Assembly: GCA_944358685.1 (NCBI GenBank)
Contig: CALVRQ010000007.1
Span: 1 to 9,837 of the forward strand
Source of the DNA: an uncultured Bacilli bacterium
Lineage (GTDB): Bacteria > Bacillota_I > Bacilli_A > RF39 > UBA660
Direction: 5' to 3'
Length of the DNA: 9,837 bases
In this document: positions 6,109 to 9,837 of the stretch, piece after piece
How the letters are laid out: each line of letters opens with the position of its first letter
How positions within the stretch are numbered: position 1 is the first letter of the stretch
Notes under the pieces: model-generated
Told to the model about the DNA's origin: nothing
Databases searched by the model: none
What the model saw: only the letters and a program-made list of their open reading frames with translations
Position numbers and translations under genes: made by a program

Positions 6109-7161
6109 ATGGCCAAAAGACGAAAGAAAAATAAGAAAAAAGTATGGTTTGTTTTGCTTGTTATTTTAGTACTTGTGGGTTTTGGTGTTTATTATTGGTT
6201 TAATAAGGAAGATGTTCATGATTTTGTATCTGATAAGGTGAAAGTAGAGAAAAAGTTAAAAATTGTGGATGAGGATTCTAAAAGTAGACCTATTGCAGTT
6301 ATGATTAATAATAATCATGTGGCGTGGCCTCATGCGGGTCTTCAGGATGCATATATCACTTATGAAATATTAGCTGAAGGTGGAATTACGCGTTTGATGG
6401 CTATATTTAAAGATAAAGATACAGCTAAGATTGGTTCTGTTAGGAGTGCACGTCCTTATTATTTAGATTATGCACTTGAAAATGATGCGATTTATGTTCA
6501 TTATGGTTGGAGTGATCAAGCAAAAAGTGATATTAATTCACTTGATGTGGATAATATTAATGGACTTACGGTATCCGATGTTTTTTGGCGGGATAAGTCT
6601 TTGAATAAGGCGACTGAGCACACTGTATTTACAAGTATGGAAAAAATTAATGAATATGCGAAAGAAAAGGGTTATGACCGTGATACTAATAAAGATTTAC
6701 TTTTAAATTATAGTGTAGATGAGATTGATTTAAGTAAAAGAGAAGATGCGGTAAAAGCCGATACGGTATTTATGAAATATTCATATTATACAAGTAGTAG
6801 TTATGAATATGATAGTGAAAATAAGGTGTATAAACGTTTTATGTCAGATACTCCTCATGTTGATGCGGTGACTGGCGATCAATATACATATAAAAATATT
6901 ATTATTACTCCGATTGCAACGCATACTTATGATTCTTATGGTAGATTAGAACTTGATGATGTAGGATCAGGTGATGGTTATTATATAACTTGTGGATATG
7001 CAATTCCAATTACTTGGTCTAAAGCGAGTAGGAGTAGTCAGACAGTTTACAAAAATATGGATGGTGAGGAGATAAAAGTTAATGATGGAAATACTTTTAT
7101 TCAAATTACTCCACCTTCTGAAGACGTTAAAATAGAAGGAAATATTGAAGAAACTGCCTAA
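6109..7161 (+). CDS. Membrane-anchored DUF3048 (YerB-like) protein
   Basis: A 350-residue protein with a very basic N-terminus (residues 2-11), one membrane helix (about 12-31) and an extracytoplasmic DUF3048 domain. Recognisable motifs are RPIAVMINN (60-68), EGGITRLMAIF (90-100), IGSVRSARPYY (108-118) and HTVFTS (171-176). The C-terminal half carries the second conserved block, ending ITWSKAS (301-307) and NTFIQITPP (328-336). The family is named from B. subtilis YerB, a lipoprotein of unclear biochemical role; an interaction with the helicase PcrA has been reported. Here a membrane helix replaces the lipobox. Length and motifs look intact. It follows the NAGPA gene on the same strand but has its own extended -10 promoter, so it is a separate or partly overlapping unit. 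A cell-envelope role is an inference from location and neighbours. Confidence 0.92.
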   Translation: MAKRRKKNKKKVWFVLLVILVLVGFGVYYWFNKEDVHDFVSDKVKVEKKLKIVDEDSKSRPIAVMINNNHVAWPHAGLQDAYITYEILAEGGITRLMAIFKDKDTAKIGSVRSARPYYLDYALENDAIYVHYGWSDQAKSDINSLDVDNINGLTVSDVFWRDKSLNKATEHTVFTSMEKINEYAKEKGYDRDTNKDLLLNYSVDEIDLSKREDAVKADTVFMKYSYYTSSSYEYDSENKVYKRFMSDTPHVDAVTGDQYTYKNIIITPIATHTYDSYGRLELDDVGSGDGYYITCGYAIPITWSKASRSSQTVYKNMDGEEIKVNDGNTFIQITPPSEDVKIEGNIEETA

Positions 7162-7171
7162 ATGTGCCAAT

Positions 7172-7200
7172 TTGTAATTTGTTTATAAATATGGTATAAT
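7172..7200 (+). promoter_or_regulatory. Strong promoter of the HD-domain gene
   Basis: TTGTAA (7172-7177), a 17-base spacer and a perfect TATAAT (7195-7200) preceded by TGG, making it also an extended -10. The predicted leader is about 21 bases with GAGGTGA before the ATG. Confidence 0.8.
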
Positions 7201-7227
7201 GCATAAGTAACTTTGAGGTGAAATATA

Positions 7228-7734
7228 ATGAGTAGTCATAAAAAAGACTTACAATATATGAGTATAGTTAACAATATTTTAGATAATGAAGAATTTTTAA
7301 AAATTAAAGAAATAGAACATCATGGAATAAGCAGATTTGATCATTCTTTAAAAGTATCTTATTATTCTTATAGGATTGCAAAAGCTTTACGTTTGGATTA
7401 TGAGCAAACGGCAGTTGGTGGTTTACTTCATGATTTCTTTTTGAGTCCTGAGGATAGAACACAAAAAGATCGTATAGCTTCAGTATTTACGCACCCTAAA
7501 TTAGCTGTTTCAATGGCAAAATCACAATTTGATTTGACGGCTAAAGAAGAAGATATGATTAGATCACATATGTTTCCAATTAATTTGTCTGTTCCGAAAT
7601 ATGCAGAAAGTTGGATTGTTAGTATGGTTGATAAATGTGTAGCTGCTAATGAGTTTGCACTTAAGTTTAGATTTAAACTTAAATATGCGTATAATTTATT
7701 CTTATTATTTGCAATTAGTATTATGAAAATTTAG
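7228..7734 (+). CDS. HD-domain phosphohydrolase, probably membrane-associated
   Basis: A 168-residue HD-superfamily protein; members are metal-dependent phosphohydrolases acting on nucleotides and related phosphate esters. The putative metal ligands appear in the expected order: H39, H68-D69, H89 (THP), H114 (SHMFP) and D135 (VDK). All of them are present, so the enzyme is likely active, but the substrate cannot be told from sequence. The C-terminal 25 residues are basic and then hydrophobic (YNLFLLFAISIM), ending a few residues later, which suggests a membrane tail or peripheral attachment. The start has an ideal AGGTGA six to seven bases upstream and a strong promoter. The TAG stop is part of the terminator hairpin. 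It is a single-gene unit before the tRNA. A regulatory enzyme such as a nucleotide second-messenger hydrolase is possible but unproven. Confidence 0.88.
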   Translation: MSSHKKDLQYMSIVNNILDNEEFLKIKEIEHHGISRFDHSLKVSYYSYRIAKALRLDYEQTAVGGLLHDFFLSPEDRTQKDRIASVFTHPKLAVSMAKSQFDLTAKEEDMIRSHMFPINLSVPKYAESWIVSMVDKCVAANEFALKFRFKLKYAYNLFLLFAISIMKI

Positions 7735-7758
7735 GACTTTATAAAAGTTCTTTTTTTT
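7733..7758 (+). terminator. Terminator of the HD-domain gene
   Basis: AGGACTTT pairs with AAAGTTCT (one wobble) around an ATA loop and runs into eight Ts. The left arm begins inside the TAG stop codon, so there is no 3' untranslated spacer. Confidence 0.8.
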
Positions 7759-7766
7759 GTTATAAT
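7758..7766 (+). promoter_or_regulatory. Extended -10 promoter of tRNA-Arg
   Basis: TGTTATAAT directly follows the T tract of the preceding terminator. A start near base 7773 would leave only about three extra bases before the mature tRNA 5' end. A -35 would have to lie inside the terminator, and none is convincing. Confidence 0.55.
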
Positions 7767-7775
7767 TATGTTGTT

Positions 7776-7852
7776 GTCCTTGTAGCTCAGCAGGATAGAG
7801 CAACCGCCTCCTAAGCGGTAGGTCGGCAGTTCGAATCTGCCCAAGGACGCCA
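7776..7852 (+). tRNA. tRNA-Arg (anticodon CCT)
   Basis: A complete 77-base cloverleaf. The acceptor GTCCTTG pairs with CAAGGAC. The D arm is GCTC/GAGC. The anticodon stem ACCGC/GCGGT encloses CTCCTAA, so the anticodon is CCT at 7810-7812, reading AGG arginine codons. A 5-base variable loop follows, then the T arm GGCAG/CTGCC with loop TTCGAAT, discriminator G and an encoded CCA. All stems pair perfectly. It has its own promoter and terminator. AGG codons are used in neighbouring genes, so the tRNA is in real demand. Confidence 0.97.
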
Positions 7853-7863
7853 TTTTGTATTTG

Positions 7864-7888
7864 ACTGATTTTTAAAATCAGTTTTTTT
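7864..7888 (+). terminator. Terminator of tRNA-Arg
   Basis: A near-perfect palindrome, ACTGATTTT and AAAATCAGT, folds into a 7-8 bp stem with a small loop and is followed by seven Ts, 11 bases after the CCA end. Confidence 0.8.
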
Positions 7889-7933
7889 CTTATAAATTTT
7901 TTAAAATGATTCATGATAATATTGGTGATAAAA

Positions 7934-9322
7934 ATGAAAGCAAAATCAATTTGGCAAGATAATTTGAGTTTGGATGGAACTCGGCTTGATAAAAATATTG
8001 ATGTAGATGTATTAATTATTGGTGGAGGAATGACTGGACTTAGTACAGCTTATCATTTAAAAGATTCTAATTTAAAGGTAGTTTTAATTGATAGTAATTC
8101 TATTTTAGAATCAGTAACATCTAAGTCAACCGGCAAGATTACTTTTTTACAGGATGTATTAGTGAATATTGGAGATGCTCATTTAGATGAATATGTTCAA
8201 AGTCAGATTTTGGCTTCTGATTTATTAGAAGAGATTATTAATACAAATAATATTGATTGTGATTATATGAAAGTTAAACATCGTCTGTTTTCTAATGAGA
8301 AGATTTATAAATTAGAAGAATTGTATAATAAGTTAAAAAAATATGGGGTAGTATTTGAAAAAAATTATATAGAAGCTGGAAGTGCAGTGTTTAATCCTGG
8401 TAAGTATTTATTTGGATTAAAGAAGTGCTCTAAGGGTGTTAATATTTATGAAAATACAAAAGCTTATGAAATTTTAAAAGATGGTGATAATTTTATAGTT
8501 AAAACAAGTGGTGGAGATATTAGGTGTAAGGATATTGTTCTTGCGACACATTATATTTCTTTTTTTAAAACATTTTTTTTACCAATGCGATCTTATTTAG
8601 AAAAGTCTTATTTGTGTGCGGTTAAAACTGATAAGATAGATGATATTTGCGGAATATCAATAGATGATGAAGTTATTTCATATAGATATTATAAAGATTA
8701 TTATATTTATTTATCAGAGTGCAAGAGTACTAGTAATTTAGATTCAGATGAGTCTTTTAAAAAAATGGTTAAAAATTTTGATGATGTTAGTTATGTATGG
8801 TCTAACAAGGATATTATGACAGTTGATAGTATGCCTTATATAGGTGAGATTATTCCTCATGTGTTTTGCGGAACTGGTTATAATACTTGGGGTATGACTA
8901 ATGGTACTTTAGCTGGTAAAATTATTAGTGATTTGATTTTGAATAATAACAAAGAATATGAATTTTTAAATTTTAATAGAATAATTAATATAAAAAATTA
9001 TATTAAATTTCCAATGGTTATAAATAATACTTTAGCTTCGTTTTTTAAGACTAAGTTAATTAAGCCTAAAGAAAAAGATGTTTTTTACAAAGTGATTGAT
9101 GGTAATAGTGTTGCTATTTATGATGATGGTAATAGTGTTCATGCTGTTTATAATAGATGTCCACATTTAAAGTGCGGAGTAGTTTTTAATAAAACAGAGA
9201 AAATTTGGGAATGTCCTTGTCATGGCTCAAAATTTGATATTGATGGGAAGTGTATAGAAGGACCAAGTAATTTTGATATTAAATATAAGGGAAATTTAGA
9301 TGATATATTAAAAAATAAATAG
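7934..9322 (+). CDS. FAD-dependent oxidoreductase with C-terminal Rieske domain (YhfW-like)
   Basis: A 462-residue cytoplasmic redox protein. The N-terminal DAO-type fold binds FAD: VLIIGGGMTGLSTAYHL (26-42) contains the Rossmann glycines, followed by the acidic residue of VVLIDS, and SKSTGKIT matches the conserved T-x-K-I-T-like stretch after it. A second FAD contact is CGTGYNTWGMTNG in the C-terminal part of that domain. A Rieske [2Fe-2S] domain (about 375-462) follows, with ligands C409-P-H411 and C427-x2-H430. Extra cysteines C414 and C429 are those that form a disulfide in respiratory Rieske proteins. The layout matches B. subtilis YhfW, whose reaction is not established. The start is the ATG at 7934, five bases after GGTGA; ATG at 7913 has no binding site and overlaps possible promoter sequence (GATAAT at 7915). 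The gene stands alone between the tRNA and a large hairpin. Its electron donor and substrate are unknown. Confidence 0.92.
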   Translation: MKAKSIWQDNLSLDGTRLDKNIDVDVLIIGGGMTGLSTAYHLKDSNLKVVLIDSNSILESVTSKSTGKITFLQDVLVNIGDAHLDEYVQSQILASDLLEEIINTNNIDCDYMKVKHRLFSNEKIYKLEELYNKLKKYGVVFEKNYIEAGSAVFNPGKYLFGLKKCSKGVNIYENTKAYEILKDGDNFIVKTSGGDIRCKDIVLATHYISFFKTFFLPMRSYLEKSYLCAVKTDKIDDICGISIDDEVISYRYYKDYYIYLSECKSTSNLDSDESFKKMVKNFDDVSYVWSNKDIMTVDSMPYIGEIIPHVFCGTGYNTWGMTNGTLAGKIISDLILNNNKEYEFLNFNRIINIKNYIKFPMVINNTLASFFKTKLIKPKEKDVFYKVIDGNSVAIYDDGNSVHAVYNRCPHLKCGVVFNKTEKIWECPCHGSKFDIDGKCIEGPSNFDIKYKGNLDDILKNK

Positions 9323-9355
9323 TGTTGGTGTTTTTTACGCATCAACACTATTTAT
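9315..9355 (-). terminator. Large hairpin after the oxidoreductase gene
   Basis: A 16-bp stem (9315-9330 with 9340-9355, one wobble) with a 9-base T-rich loop. It overlaps the TAG stop. Read on the plus strand only a weak T stretch follows, but on the minus strand it runs into five Ts, so its best terminator polarity is minus. It probably ends the oxidoreductase transcript and also blocks antisense reading. Confidence 0.6.
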
Positions 9356-9376
9356 AATGCAACCGAGAATTATTTC

Positions 9377-9409
9377 AAACTTTATTTTAAAGTTTCATTT
9401 ATTTTTTTT
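9377..9409 (+). terminator. Weak AT-only hairpin with T tract
   Basis: AAACTTTA pairs with TAAAGTTT around TTT; eight Ts follow after a 6-base gap. It may help stop transcription of the oxidoreductase gene. The all-AT stem makes it doubtful. The rest of the 206-bp gap holds only the next promoter. Confidence 0.3.
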
Positions 9410-9474
9410 ACTATAATATTTTTTCCTATGTTATGAATTTATACTTTAGATTTATATAGTAAGAAATTGATAGA

Positions 9475-9503
9475 TTGCTTTTAACATGTTTTTGTGTTAT
9501 AGT
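9475..9503 (+). promoter_or_regulatory. Promoter of the pentapeptide-repeat gene
   Basis: TTGCTT (9475-9480), a 17-base spacer and TATAGT (9498-9503) preceded by TGT, an extended -10. The predicted leader is about 19 bases, carrying GGTGAGG. Confidence 0.7.
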
Positions 9504-9528
9504 CACTTTGTAAATGGTGAGGTATATT

Positions 9529-9837
9529 ATGATGAAAAAAATTATAACTTATGATGGTTTATTAGATATTAATTTAGAAGATGAAACGGTAAGCAATACG
9601 TTATATGAAGGAGTTCAGAAGAAAATTAAATTAAAAAACGTGACTTTTGAAGATTGTATTTTTAAAAATGTGGATTTCAATGAGATTGAGTTTGATGGTG
9701 TTGATTTTATAAATGTTATTTTTGAAAATTGTGATTTATCTAATAAGCACTTTGATGAAAGATTAATAAAAGAGGTATTATTTAAAAATTGTAAATTAAT
9801 TGGTTCAACATTTATAGATAGTTTTATTAAAAATACT
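9529..9837 (+). CDS. Pentapeptide-repeat protein, 3' end beyond the window
   Basis: The first 103 residues are visible without a stop. From about residue 35 the chain falls into five-residue steps with Phe, Leu or Ile at the centre and Asn, Asp, Cys or Val before it: VTFED, CIFKN, VDFNE, IEFDG, VDFIN, VIFEN, CDLSN, then after a short break VLFKN, CKLIG, STFID. This is the right-handed quadrilateral beta-helix fold. A break near residues 72-81 (KHFDERLIKE) may be a loop or kink. Some members mimic DNA and protect gyrase (Qnr, MfpA), but most have no known role and nothing here points to that. The N-terminus has no signal peptide, so it is cytoplasmic. GGTGAGG six bases before the ATG at 9529 and a good promoter support the start; ATG at 9532 is the alternative. 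Confidence 0.85.
   Translation, partial: MMKKIITYDGLLDINLEDETVSNTLYEGVQKKIKLKNVTFEDCIFKNVDFNEIEFDGVDFINVIFENCDLSNKHFDERLIKEVLFKNCKLIGSTFIDSFIKNT

Noticed and set aside
6967..7170. Minus-strand 67-residue frame
   Set aside because: Antisense shadow of the conserved C-terminal block of the DUF3048 gene; no start signals.
7776..7852. tRNA-Arg as an integration site for a mobile element
   Set aside because: No integrase or recombinase and no second copy of the tRNA 3' end is visible in the window; the neighbour is an ordinary redox gene.
7705..7914. Minus-strand open frame with the IRTADLPLRR...LLYPAELQ pattern
   Set aside because: This is the well-known false protein produced by reading antisense to a tRNA gene; it lies over the tRNA-Arg and two terminators.
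1..9837. CRISPR array, toxin-antitoxin pair, transposon or phage-defence cassette
   Set aside because: No regularly spaced repeats, no transposase or nuclease-effector genes and no terminal inverted repeats were found; the double-HTH gene has no toxin-like neighbour.

Overview
The window comes from a very AT-rich, low-GC Gram-positive genome. Genes are closely packed, starts follow AGGTGA/GGTGA-type ribosome binding sites, and promoters match sigma-A consensus (TTGACA/TATAAT), often with an extended TGn -10. All tryptophans in the readable genes are TGG, so the standard bacterial code applies. The protein styles fit an uncultured gut Bacilli / Mollicutes-like lineage such as RF39 or its relatives: a secreted 'SNPNNYV...RPVVYLSS' protein, a TM-anchored DUF3048 protein and a TM-anchored NAGPA-domain protein. 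That placement is inference from gene style, not a phylogenetic result.

Left part (1-2440). The first codons of a minus-strand gene touch the left edge, with their own promoter. Next to it is a small exported minus-strand protein of unknown function, with a terminator and a near-perfect promoter. Back-to-back with that promoter is the promoter of uvrC, the nucleotide-excision-repair endonuclease subunit, complete with all catalytic residues.

Middle (2400-7161). A tandem double-HTH XRE regulator converges on uvrC across a shared hairpin. It diverges from a secreted or surface protein, and the two promoters overlap. After a strong terminator comes a same-strand run of envelope genes: a small membrane-anchored coiled protein, a membrane-anchored phosphodiester glycosidase (NAGPA domain) starting a few bases later, and a membrane-anchored DUF3048/YerB-like protein. 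Each main unit has its own promoter.

Right part (7172-9837). A small HD-domain, probably membrane-associated phosphohydrolase ends inside a terminator. A tRNA-Arg(CCT) gene with its own extended -10 promoter and terminator follows. Next is a YhfW-like FAD oxidoreductase carrying a C-terminal Rieske [2Fe-2S] domain. Last is a pentapeptide-repeat protein cut by the right edge.

There is no transposase, integrase, CRISPR array, rRNA or clear riboswitch. No gene-free stretch exceeds 300 bases. The window is mostly ordinary housekeeping and envelope genes; I do not see a clear new multi-gene system. The most unusual points are the double-HTH regulator/surface protein pair with a candidate operator, the coupled coil/NAGPA unit with a long acidic cytoplasmic tail, and the lack of TGA as a stop codon in all nine genes whose ends are visible.
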